From Victivallales bacterium (GTDB taxonomy: Bacteria > Verrucomicrobiota > Lentisphaeria > Oligosphaerales > Oligosphaeraceae), in contig JAFRLP010000362.1 of assembly GCA_017431185.1 (NCBI GenBank), positions 1-8,216 of the forward strand: a stretch of 8,216 nucleotides of DNA, in the 5' to 3' direction. Numbering within the stretch: the first letter of the stretch is position 1; each line of letters begins with the position of its first letter. The translations under genes and the position numbers were made by a program. This document shows, piece after piece, positions 1 through 5,563 of this stretch. Below the pieces are notes generated by a model. It saw only the letters and a program-made list of their open reading frames with translations. It did no database searches and was not told the origin of the DNA.

Positions 1-23
1 AACCACATCAAGGAGACAAGACA

Positions 24-131
24 ATGGCGTACAAGAAACCTCAGTTAGTTGCTAAAGCCCCCGCAAAGAAATCCTACTGCGGTCCTTGCCAGGTGAAGTC
101 GGGAATGACCCCGATTACCTGCAGGTGCTGA
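24..131 (+). CDS. Cys-rich RiPP precursor peptide, copy 1
   Basis: This 35-codon gene is too short for usual gene calls. The product starts MAYKKPQLVAKAPAKKSY, a Lys-rich leader-like half, and ends with a core-like half whose four cysteines are C19, C22 (CGPC), C33 and C35 (CRC at the extreme C-terminus). A good ribosome binding site (AAGGAGA, about 9-16) lies 8 bases before the ATG. It is the first gene before a radical SAM/SPASM enzyme, and its protein is identical to the second copy at 236-343. Retention of the protein sequence with only a silent change (CCC/CCT at codon 13) and a different stop (TGA/TAA) supports real translation. By analogy with radical SAM RiPPs, the cysteines are the likely substrates for thioether or other crosslinks; the actual modification is not visible. 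The array may continue upstream of the window, because the repeat begins at base 1. It could instead be a small metal-binding peptide, but the neighbour makes a precursor more likely. Confidence 0.82.
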   Translation: MAYKKPQLVAKAPAKKSYCGPCQVKSGMTPITCRC

Positions 132-180
132 GTATTTGCAAGCAAGGAGCGCCGCATACTGTAGGCGCATAAAAATCCCC

Positions 181-203
181 AAACTCCGAACGGAGTTTTT
201 TGT
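181..203 (+). terminator. Intrinsic terminator between the two precursor genes
   Basis: AAACTCC pairs perfectly with GGAGTTT around a GAAC tetraloop and is followed directly by a run of T (196-201). This is a textbook Rho-independent terminator on the + strand, 49 bases after the copy 1 stop. The A-run at 169-175 lies further upstream. It sits inside what is otherwise one operon, so it probably acts as a partial terminator that makes a short precursor-only transcript abundant relative to the enzyme transcript. That role is inference; the hairpin itself is plain. Confidence 0.8.
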
Positions 204-235
204 TCCAAGCCCAACCACATCAAGGAGACAAGACA

Positions 236-343
236 ATGGCGTACAAGAAACCTCAGTTAGTTGCTAAAGCCCCTGCAAAGAAATCCTACTGCGGTCCTTG
301 CCAGGTGAAGTCGGGAATGACCCCGATTACCTGCAGGTGCTAA
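236..343 (+). CDS. Cys-rich RiPP precursor peptide, copy 2
   Basis: This second gene encodes exactly the same 35-residue peptide as 24-131, with the same ribosome binding site and spacing. It carries the C19/C22 and C33/C35 pairs, a Lys-rich N-terminal half, and no other Cys. It ends with TAA and lies 124 bases before the start chosen for the radical SAM enzyme. I see no clear promoter in the 34 bases between the upstream terminator and this gene. Its mRNA therefore probably comes from read-through of the terminator at 181-203, or from a promoter inside copy 1. The duplication is either recent or kept identical by gene conversion. A double dose of substrate relative to one maturase is common in RiPP operons. 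Confidence 0.82.
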   Translation: MAYKKPQLVAKAPAKKSYCGPCQVKSGMTPITCRC

Positions 344-366
344 TTAAAGACAGCAAATTAATCTGG

Positions 367-407
367 ACAGGCTCATTTTGATTCATTGCATCTGAATGGG
401 CCTGTTT
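367..407 (+). promoter_or_regulatory. Long hairpin between precursor copy 2 and the radical SAM gene
   Basis: ACAGGCTCATT (367-377) pairs with AATGGGCCTGT (395-405) over 11 pairs including one T-G wobble, with a 17-base loop. Only two T follow the stem directly (406-407, then CTA), so it is a poor terminator. It could instead stabilise the upstream precursor mRNA, slow RNA polymerase or mark a processing site. It contains the ATG at 396, which argues against that codon as the enzyme start. Confidence 0.5.
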
Positions 408-467
408 CTATGTTGCTCTGATAAAAATAAGAATGATGCGCACAATAACAATACATTAGGAAACAAG

Positions 468-1928
468 ATGGCATCGACGATTTTCATAAGACTCTCCAAG
501 CAAGCATATAAGCGTGATTATGGAAACTTTGTCTATTTTTATAATAACTTGAATGCCAGCGATATGGTATTTAGTGATGCCTATGTTTTTACAGAAAAAA
601 TATCACGTCAGCCAATAGAAAAATCCAAAGTACTTGATTATATCATATCCGCTTATGATTGTCCACAATCAACGGAAATAGTCAATGATTTCAATAATTT
701 TTTGAATATTCTTGTCGCTGGTGGGTATGTTGTAGAAGGAGAATCTCTTGAAGAACTTGACCGACGAGAATCTCATTTTTTCTACGATATGGACAATCCT
801 AAAACAGAACGGAATATGACAGTTATAACCGATTCTCAAGAAGAAGTGTTGCCACGGAAAATTCTTGGAGATTATTTCACACAACACCCAACTTTGTTTA
901 CACTACAGCTGGATATTACTGAAGCATGTACGGAGCATTGCATCCATTGTTATGTTCCAGAATTCAAACCAGTTTTTTTGCCTTTCGACAAAATAAAAGA
1001 AGTGTTAGACGATTTTGCAGAAATGGGTGGGCTTCATGTGACCCTTTCTGGGGGCGAGTGTTTGTTGCACCCTGATTTCGAGAGAATAGTACGTTACATC
1101 CATCAAAAGGATTGTATATGTAAAATCTTGAGTAATCTCACTCTTTGTGACGATGAGAAAGTAGCGTTGTTTAAGGAATTAGAATGTAGCGTTCAAGTTT
1201 CCTTGTACAGTATGAATCCTACGATTCACGATTCAATTACTCGAATACATGGTTCTCATAACAAAACCAAAAGAGCAATTGAAAAACTATATCAGGCGAA
1301 TGTACCCGTGAAAATATCCTGCCCAACAATGCAGGAGAATTTTGATCAATATTTAGATGTCATGAAATATGCTGAAAGTATGCATATGTTTGCCCAGACG
1401 GACTGCATTTTAATGGCCAAGTCAGATGGAGATCAAAGTAATTTGGCACATCGACTTACTTTGGAGCAAACAAGGCATGTAATGGAAGATATGGTTATGG
1501 GATGCATTCCGACTATGGAAAAATTTTTCCATCCGTCGCATAAAGAAGAAATGCCTGCCCCTGAAGAGTGGGCAGATGATAAAATTTGTGGTGCCGGAAT
1601 AGATTCTATATGCCTTGAAGCAGACGGTTCTTATTGCGCTTGTTCAGGCTTCCAGGGTTTTTCATTGGGGAATTGTTATAAACAATCCTTGAGAGATGTC
1701 TGGGAGAACTCACCCCGACTTAAATATTTGCGTCAGCTTAGAGGAAAGGATTTTCCAAAGTGTATTCATTGCAAAAATCGCAACTATTGTTCAGTTTGTC
1801 TTGTGCGAAATTTTAACGAGACTGGTGATATGTTAAAAATCATTGACCACTTTTGCCAAGTGGCTGATATAAATCGTCAGGTTGTTGAGGAATATCACAG
1901 AGACTTGGAGAGAAAACATGGCAAGTGA
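468..1928 (+). CDS. Radical SAM/SPASM peptide maturase with N-terminal leader-binding domain
   Basis: I chose the ATG at 468 (486 residues) because it has an AGGA site 7 bases upstream. The in-frame ATG at 396 lies in a hairpin, lacks such a site and adds a low-complexity Asn/Lys stretch. Numbering is from 468. Residues 1-95 (RLSKQAYKRDYGNFVYFYN and onward) look like a PqqD-like RiPP recognition element of the kind seen at the front of RiPP maturases. The radical SAM core follows, with C154-x3-C158-x2-C161 to hold the catalytic 4Fe-4S cluster and GGE at 195-197 for S-adenosylmethionine. The C-terminal SPASM domain has the near-canonical seven Cys (374, 392, 432, 435, 441, 444, 463), enough for two auxiliary clusters. 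Such enzymes make radical crosslinks or epimerisations in peptides; the likely substrate is the 35-residue Cys peptide just upstream. Codon use is A+T-rich, unlike the genes after 4369. The gene overlaps the next one by 11 bases, so the two are likely co-translated. The reaction type cannot be read from the sequence. Confidence 0.93.
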   Translation: MASTIFIRLSKQAYKRDYGNFVYFYNNLNASDMVFSDAYVFTEKISRQPIEKSKVLDYIISAYDCPQSTEIVNDFNNFLNILVAGGYVVEGESLEELDRRESHFFYDMDNPKTERNMTVITDSQEEVLPRKILGDYFTQHPTLFTLQLDITEACTEHCIHCYVPEFKPVFLPFDKIKEVLDDFAEMGGLHVTLSGGECLLHPDFERIVRYIHQKDCICKILSNLTLCDDEKVALFKELECSVQVSLYSMNPTIHDSITRIHGSHNKTKRAIEKLYQANVPVKISCPTMQENFDQYLDVMKYAESMHMFAQTDCILMAKSDGDQSNLAHRLTLEQTRHVMEDMVMGCIPTMEKFFHPSHKEEMPAPEEWADDKICGAGIDSICLEADGSYCACSGFQGFSLGNCYKQSLRDVWENSPRLKYLRQLRGKDFPKCIHCKNRNYCSVCLVRNFNETGDMLKIIDHFCQVADINRQVVEEYHRDLERKHGK

Positions 1929-2727
1929 CGCTCATGTACATATGGGCTATTTCCCACGATTTGGCCATGACGAGCCTTTTTATTATTCCCCCAGGCGAAT
2001 TTTGGGTATTTTGAATCGTGCAGGCGTAGACAACTTCATAGTTTCATCCACAAATGCAATATGGGATGCCACAGGTGAAGCAATGCATCAAGAAGCTCAG
2101 GAAATGAAGCGACTTGCCGGCAAGCGGGCTCACATCTTCTTTTGGTTAACTGATATGTATTTGGAAAACGACCCCAATTTGGTAAAACTGCCAGAGGGAT
2201 TGTACGAGGGGTTCAAGTTGCATAGCGTAGAAACGCCCTGGCTAAAAATGCCGAATGAGTTCAAGCGCGTATTGGATATTGCACGTGAATTGAAGTTTTG
2301 TGTTCAACTCCACACGGGAGAGTCGGGAAATGGCGATGGAATGATGGAATTTTTACCATATTGCCTCAAATATAAGGATATTCATTTTGATTTGGCGCAT
2401 GGCAGTCCTTCATCGCAAATAAACGATGTTTTAGCAAAAGCAGATAACGTTTGGATTGACACAGCATATGTTCCCTTCAATGAAGTCATAACATGGATTG
2501 AAAACGGAGCAAAGAAAGAAAAACTGATGTTTGGAAGTGATTTGCCTACCCAGCAACGATATCGCAATGTAAACCTAACACAGCATATGCGGAATGAAAT
2601 CAAGAAAGTTATCTTTGACGATATATGTTCTTCAAACTTACTTCAATATTTGAAATTGGATTTTTCATCGAGTGACTGCTGTAATAAAGATGTTTTGAAC
2701 AACAATTACATGGAGACTGCTAAATGA
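1918..2727 (+). CDS. Amidohydrolase-superfamily (Amidohydro_2-like) metal-dependent hydrolase
   Basis: The 269-residue product starts MASDAHVHMG. The start at 1918 has GAGAGA just upstream and gives the normal family N-terminus; the ATG at 1882 would add 12 residues read inside the radical SAM gene. Metal-binding signatures of the TIM-barrel amidohydrolases appear in order: HxH at H6/H8, FKLH around K100/H102, QLHTGE with H132, DLAHG with H161, and FGSD with D208. The length fits a single-domain member. The family hydrolyses amide, ester or related bonds, and also includes decarboxylases and lactonases. No signal peptide is seen, so it should act in the cytoplasm. Its overlap with the maturase gene (11 bases) and with the next gene (ATGA) places it firmly in the peptide operon. 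Processing or deprotection of the modified peptide, or detoxification, are reasonable guesses only. The tail after residue 245 is Ser/Cys/Asn-rich, with a CC pair at 254-255, and looks poorly conserved. Confidence 0.85.
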   Translation: MASDAHVHMGYFPRFGHDEPFYYSPRRILGILNRAGVDNFIVSSTNAIWDATGEAMHQEAQEMKRLAGKRAHIFFWLTDMYLENDPNLVKLPEGLYEGFKLHSVETPWLKMPNEFKRVLDIARELKFCVQLHTGESGNGDGMMEFLPYCLKYKDIHFDLAHGSPSSQINDVLAKADNVWIDTAYVPFNEVITWIENGAKKEKLMFGSDLPTQQRYRNVNLTQHMRNEIKKVIFDDICSSNLLQYLKLDFSSSDCCNKDVLNNNYMETAK

Positions 2728-2990
2728 GTTTTCTAAAAAAACTTGGTGCTGTGGTCGTAGGAACGGCTTCCGCGACAGCCTGGCTCGGGGCAAAGGCAGT
2801 GGAAGCGGGGTTCGATGCTATGGCAAGCAAACTTGGAACCAACGGAAGTGTTACGGGCAGTAGTGGTCGCACTTATACAGGTGGCGACTACAAAGACGCC
2901 GCAGGGAAAGCAGGTAAGTTTGCAAGTAACGACAAAGGAATCGTCCACAAAGGCTTCGACAAAGCCAAAAAACTCTGGAACGACAAATAA
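2724..2990 (+). CDS. Small Gly/Ala/Lys-rich protein with hydrophobic N-terminus, unknown function
   Basis: This 88-residue protein is not recognised. Residues 2-6 are basic (SFLKK), followed by a hydrophobic, small-residue stretch to about 30 (GAVVVGTASATAWLGAKAVE). A Ser/Gly/Thr-rich centre follows, then a basic amphipathic C-terminus ending KLWNDK. There is no Cys. The start overlaps the amidohydrolase stop as ATGA, so it is very likely translationally coupled and part of the operon. The make-up (small, cationic, Gly-rich, one amphipathic or membrane-seeking helix) would suit a membrane-associated accessory or immunity protein, or a bacteriocin-like peptide, but none of these is shown. No double-glycine leader or lipobox is evident. 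Confidence 0.7.
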   Translation: MSFLKKLGAVVVGTASATAWLGAKAVEAGFDAMASKLGTNGSVTGSSGRTYTGGDYKDAAGKAGKFASNDKGIVHKGFDKAKKLWNDK

Positions 2991-3002
2991 GAGGAACAAC
3001 AA

Positions 3003-3224
3003 ATGTTACCACCAGTCCAACCGAATCAGCAACGTTGTGTGACCTGTCACTACTGGCAGGGCGGAAGAAGAATCAAGACGCTTAATAGCGTGGAAAAAGT
3101 CGTAGAGCCTCTTTCCGCAACAGGCCAATGCCCAATGTTCTCCAATGGGAAGAACATGAACTACAACCAGACACCTCCCAACTGCGCTGGCTGTTCCTAC
3201 AAGCGCTGGCTTGAACTTCCGTAA
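3003..3224 (+). CDS. Small CxxC zinc-ribbon-like protein
   Basis: The 73-residue product has five Cys: C12 and C15 (CVTCHYW), C43 (TGQC), C61 and C64 (CAGC). The paired CxxC motifs at each end suggest a zinc-ribbon or other metal-binding fold. Small proteins of the CxxCxxWxGxR type are known to me as uncharacterised proteins on plasmids and integrating elements. GAGG at 2991-2994 gives a good ribosome binding site 8 bases upstream, and the gap from the previous gene is only 12 bases, so it should be co-transcribed. It is unlikely to be a precursor, because the Cys are spaced as metal ligands and the length exceeds the clear precursors. A regulatory or accessory role is possible, without direct evidence. 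It is the last gene of the A+T-rich block. Confidence 0.7.
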   Translation: MLPPVQPNQQRCVTCHYWQGGRRIKTLNSVEKVVEPLSATGQCPMFSNGKNMNYNQTPPNCAGCSYKRWLELP

Positions 3225-3244
3225 TCTCTCTGTCCAGTTAGTGC

Positions 3245-3342
3245 CAGACTAGGTGGTCTGTTTCGTCTCGGTGCTTTCTGCGTCGAGGCTATTTTCCCGT
3301 ACCTATGGATTCTGGAAAACAGACCATCGGCGTGGCAGAAAG
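3245..3342 (+). other. Possible structured RNA with interleaved pairings after the operon
   Basis: GGTCTGTTT (3255-3263) is complementary to AAACAGACC (3317-3325), and CTTTCTGC (3274-3281) to GCAGAAAG (3335-3342). The order is A-B-A'-B', which would make a pseudoknot. GTCTG (3256-3260) can alternatively pair with CAGAC (3245-3249), and TTTTCC (3292-3297) with GGAAAA (3314-3319). It starts 20 bases after the last operon stop. It could be a structured 3' end or an independent RNA. Evidence is base pairing only. Confidence 0.3.
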
Positions 3343-3569
3343 TCACAGGGATGTAACCTCGTTCTAAACAACAGGGGGCAGAAACGCCGCTACCAATACC
3401 GCTGACCCTTACTTCATCTCATAACTCACCTCATAACAAGGCGATATGACTTCGCCGCCATTCTCCGCCTCCGTCAAATATGGTATGGGTCATAGGTTGG
3501 AGAATGGTTTTGCGGGGCGGAGAATGGGAATGGATTCGCGCGTTTCTGCTCCACCAGTCGATTTTCAGC

Positions 3570-3599
3570 AGGGCTTGATGGCAAGCGCCGTCAAGCCCT
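3570..3599. repeat. 13-bp hairpin in the intergenic region
   Basis: AGGGCTTGATGGC pairs with GCCGTCAAGCCCT around an AAGC tetraloop; 12 of 13 pairs are Watson-Crick and one is T-G. No T-run follows on either strand, so a simple terminator is unlikely. It could be a terminal hairpin of a mobile element, a replication or recombination site, or part of an RNA. Confidence 0.6.
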
Positions 3600-3718
3600 T
3601 ATGCGTTTCCGCTCTTTCTCCCTGCGGGACGGGCACTTGCGAAGATTCTCTCTCGGAGAATGAATAGTTGCCAGAGAAGGCTTTTTCGCACGTTTTCGCC
3701 TACCGGAAACGCCGAAAT

Positions 3719-3852
3719 CCATTCTTGTTCTCCGTTTTTTCTCTTTGAGTAAAGGTCGCGACCTTTATTAGCACTGTGCGCGAACCCATTCTTGTTCTCT
3801 TTTTTCCCAAAAATTCTCCGCGGGGCGTTTTTGAGTAGGGAGTAAAGGTCGC
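3719..3852. repeat. Two degenerate direct repeats around an 18-bp perfect palindrome
   Basis: CCATTCTTGTTCTC occurs at 3719-3732 and 3786-3799, and GAGTAAAGGTCGC at 3747-3759 and 3840-3852, in the same order. Two units of the same pattern therefore stand in tandem, the second about 26 bases longer. In unit 1 the second motif is part of TAAAGGTCGCGACCTTTA (3750-3767), a perfect 18-base palindrome; unit 2 keeps only the left half. This looks like a dyad protein-binding site with a half-site copy, or a small genomic repeat family. Confidence 0.6.
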
Positions 3853-4010
3853 CCAAAGTTGGGTTCCGGCTTTTCCGGTGCCGTTTGGGGTACAACTCGT
3901 GACCCCTACTAGGAGGATTTTCGGCGTTTTCGGGCCATTTTCGCGAGGAAAAGTTGGAACTTTTTTAGCCAAGGTCGAGAACGCCTTTCCGAGTTTGAAC
4001 ACACTTCCAG

Positions 4011-4048
4011 GCGCAAGATAAAGGCCGCCGGACTTATGTCTGACGGTT
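4011..4048 (-). terminator. Terminator-like hairpin sharing a motif with the one at 6990-7031
   Basis: The stem 4023-4033 pairs with 4038-4048 around TTAT, with one C/A mismatch and a few G-T pairs. Read on the - strand it ends in GGCCTTTATCTT, a weak T-run. Bases 4011-4031 match 6990-7010 at 20 of 21 positions, so this is a repeated genomic element, perhaps a shared terminator type. No - strand gene that it would serve is evident. Confidence 0.4.
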
Positions 4049-4368
4049 CGAGTTTGCGCAGTCGGGCGGTGTCCGTCGTGGGCGTCGCCACATCGCCACA
4101 CTCCCCCGCACGCTTGACTTCGGTGCGGATTGCATTATATTGTTCTCGCCGGCTTCGGTCGTTGACGGACGTCCGCCCGCAGTCCGGGCTCCCCTGGCAC
4201 AGCGGGCGCCGAAGCGGCATTTTTTTCGGTTCATCTTCTCCACACGACCGCGCCCCATATCTCCGGGACGAGCTGTAGGATCAAGCAAATTTGCGCCAGT
4301 TCCCAATGAATGAAACTGAAGGGGCATCATCTCTTGTTTAATAATCAACATAACTAAAGCAGAGAAGA

Positions 4369-5403
4369 ATGAAAGGACAACGAAATTGGCACGCTTTCCG
4401 AGTTTGGCTGCAATTGGCGGGTCTTGCGCTTGTCTGCTTGGCGGCAAACGGCTGCGCGGGCGGGATTCTGGAGAGTTATTTGGGGCAGACGCGGGTGGTG
4501 TTCTACGGCCTGGTGAAAGACCAGCACGGGAGGCCCGTGGAGGGTGCCACGGTCGCGTACAGAATCAACTCCTTCTCCTTGCCGCATCTCAAATTTCGGC
4601 AGGGGAGCGTGAAGACCGGAAAGGACGGCAGGTTCACCATTCGGGACGGCCACGGCTCTGGCATGGGAATCAAGGACATCCGGCTGGAAGGCTACGAGTT
4701 TTCGGGGCGTGCGCGCTATTACGAATACCGTGGCTACTACACTGACTGCTTCAAGCCCGACAAGGAGCATCCGGAGGTGTTCACCGTTCGCCGCAAGGAG
4801 CCCGAGGCGGTCTTTCTGTACAGCAAGGCTTACATACACGCGGAATTGCCAGCCCTGGTAAAGGGCGAGATATGGAAAGGATGGGACCTGGGTGGGGGAG
4901 ACTGCCTGGGACCTGAAGCGCGGAATGAACCACGTTTGTTTTTCGATCTGGAAATCACCTGGGAGCACGATGCGGAGAGGAAGGAGTGGACGGTGCACGT
5001 GAAGGCGAACGGGGAGAACGCGGGCTTTCAGCTGCGGGACGAGAAGCTGTACGTCGCCCCCGAGGACGGCTACGTGAAGGAGCGGACCTTCACCTTCGGG
5101 TATTCTAAGGCGCTTCCCGTCAGGCACGTCTACCTGCGCCTGCGCGACCCCGGCATGTACGCGCGGATGGACATCCTCCGTGCCTGCGCCAATGCCAACT
5201 GCGTCTATATCGAGGGGAACGAATACATCAACCCCTACGGGAGCCGTTGCCTGGAAGGAGTTTCCTTCGACTGTACAAACGAGGAAACAGGAGAACTCTA
5301 TTCGCAATGCACAAAGGAGGCGGTGAAGGCAATCCAGAAGCAGTACCTGGCTCCCCGTCCCCCGTTCGAGGAGTGGATCAAGAAGGGGAAGGCAAAGTAC
5401 TGA
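4369..5403 (+). CDS. Lipoprotein with carboxypeptidase-regulatory-like domain
   Basis: The 344-residue product has a lipoprotein signal peptide: basic residues K2, R5 and R11, a hydrophobic stretch about 13-26, and AANGC with lipidated C29 (the -3 residue is Ala rather than the usual Leu). Residues about 42-110 (YGLVKDQHGRPVEGATV, then TGKDGRFTI and I-LEGYE) fit the carboxypeptidase-regulatory-like beta-sandwich common in secreted and surface proteins. The rest is rich in beta-strand-like and aromatic segments and has several Cys but no catalytic motif that I recognise. It probably sits in a membrane facing the periplasm or outside. It is preceded by a weak GAGAAG site and a rather A+T-rich 50 bases that could hold a promoter, although no clear -35/-10 pair stands out. 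G+C-rich codon use separates it from the operon before 3225. Its function is unknown. Confidence 0.8.
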   Translation: MKGQRNWHAFRVWLQLAGLALVCLAANGCAGGILESYLGQTRVVFYGLVKDQHGRPVEGATVAYRINSFSLPHLKFRQGSVKTGKDGRFTIRDGHGSGMGIKDIRLEGYEFSGRARYYEYRGYYTDCFKPDKEHPEVFTVRRKEPEAVFLYSKAYIHAELPALVKGEIWKGWDLGGGDCLGPEARNEPRLFFDLEITWEHDAERKEWTVHVKANGENAGFQLRDEKLYVAPEDGYVKERTFTFGYSKALPVRHVYLRLRDPGMYARMDILRACANANCVYIEGNEYINPYGSRCLEGVSFDCTNEETGELYSQCTKEAVKAIQKQYLAPRPPFEEWIKKGKAKY

Positions 5404-5563
5404 CCCTAACCGAGAATGGGAGTCTTGAAAATTGGTGAGCTGTTTTTGCGAAATGGAGCGAGGACCACTTCTCGATCCAAATGACTTGAAAGGGGCGTGG
5501 CACTTGATGGTGGCGCGAAATCTTTACTGTTATGCTTCAAAATCCAAATAAGCTGGTAATCGA

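Larger units (their letters stand above)
1..341 (+). repeat. Direct repeat pair carrying the precursor genes
   Basis: Bases 1-129 match bases 213-341 with a single substitution (C62 versus T274, silent); the match stops in the stop codon. The unit includes the leader, ribosome binding site and entire coding region but not the downstream sequence. The 132-212 spacer has no counterpart after copy 2. The left boundary cannot be seen because the repeat starts at the window edge. Confidence 0.95.
3225..4368. other. 1.1-kb non-coding, repeat-rich stretch
   Basis: I find no convincing gene in this stretch. Open frames on both strands lack family resemblance, mostly lack ribosome binding sites and run through hairpins. 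It holds interleaved complementary segments at 3245-3342, a 12-base inverted repeat (CCATTCTCCGCC 3458-3469 with 3516-3527), a 13-pair hairpin (3570-3599), a small ATTCTC/GAGAAT hairpin (3645-3661), direct repeats around a perfect palindrome (3719-3852), and an 11-base inverted repeat (AAACGCCGAAA 3707-3717 with 3919-3929). A terminator-like hairpin lies at 4023-4048. Base composition changes from A+T-rich to G+C-rich across it, so it is a candidate border of a transferred segment. Confidence 0.6.

Noticed and set aside
149..168. GCGCC/GGCGC small hairpin after precursor copy 1
   Set aside because: Only five pairs with a ten-base loop; too weak to claim a function beside the clear terminator that follows.
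1..343. The repeats at the start as a possible CRISPR array
   Set aside because: There are only two 129-base units, each a complete coding gene with a ribosome binding site; the unit is far too long for a CRISPR repeat.
3446..3667. Open frame of 73 codons on the + strand with an AAGG upstream
   Set aside because: It runs through a 13-pair hairpin and inverted repeats, has no family resemblance and shows no coding-like composition.
3599..4220. Overlapping - strand open frames with Lys/Arg-rich, repeated-looking peptides (TFTPYSKTPRGE, KNGF)
   Set aside because: The similarity between parts comes from the DNA direct repeats; there are no ribosome binding sites or recognisable domains, and the frames overlap each other.
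4034..4447. Open frames on both strands in the G+C-rich gap before the lipoprotein gene
   Set aside because: Long stop-free frames are expected in G+C-rich DNA, and the products are Arg/Pro-rich without domains. A TATAATG on the - strand near 4133 lacks a matching -35 and a convincing gene.
4354..5307. 317-codon frame on the - strand
   Set aside because: It is antisense to the lipoprotein gene, whose signal peptide and domain are convincing; it is a shadow frame.
5453..5551. 32-codon frame between the lipoprotein and the B12 radical SAM gene
   Set aside because: It has no ribosome binding site, no recognised features and no Cys-rich core; it could equally be chance. It is in frame with the downstream gene but ends at a stop 12 bases before its ATG.
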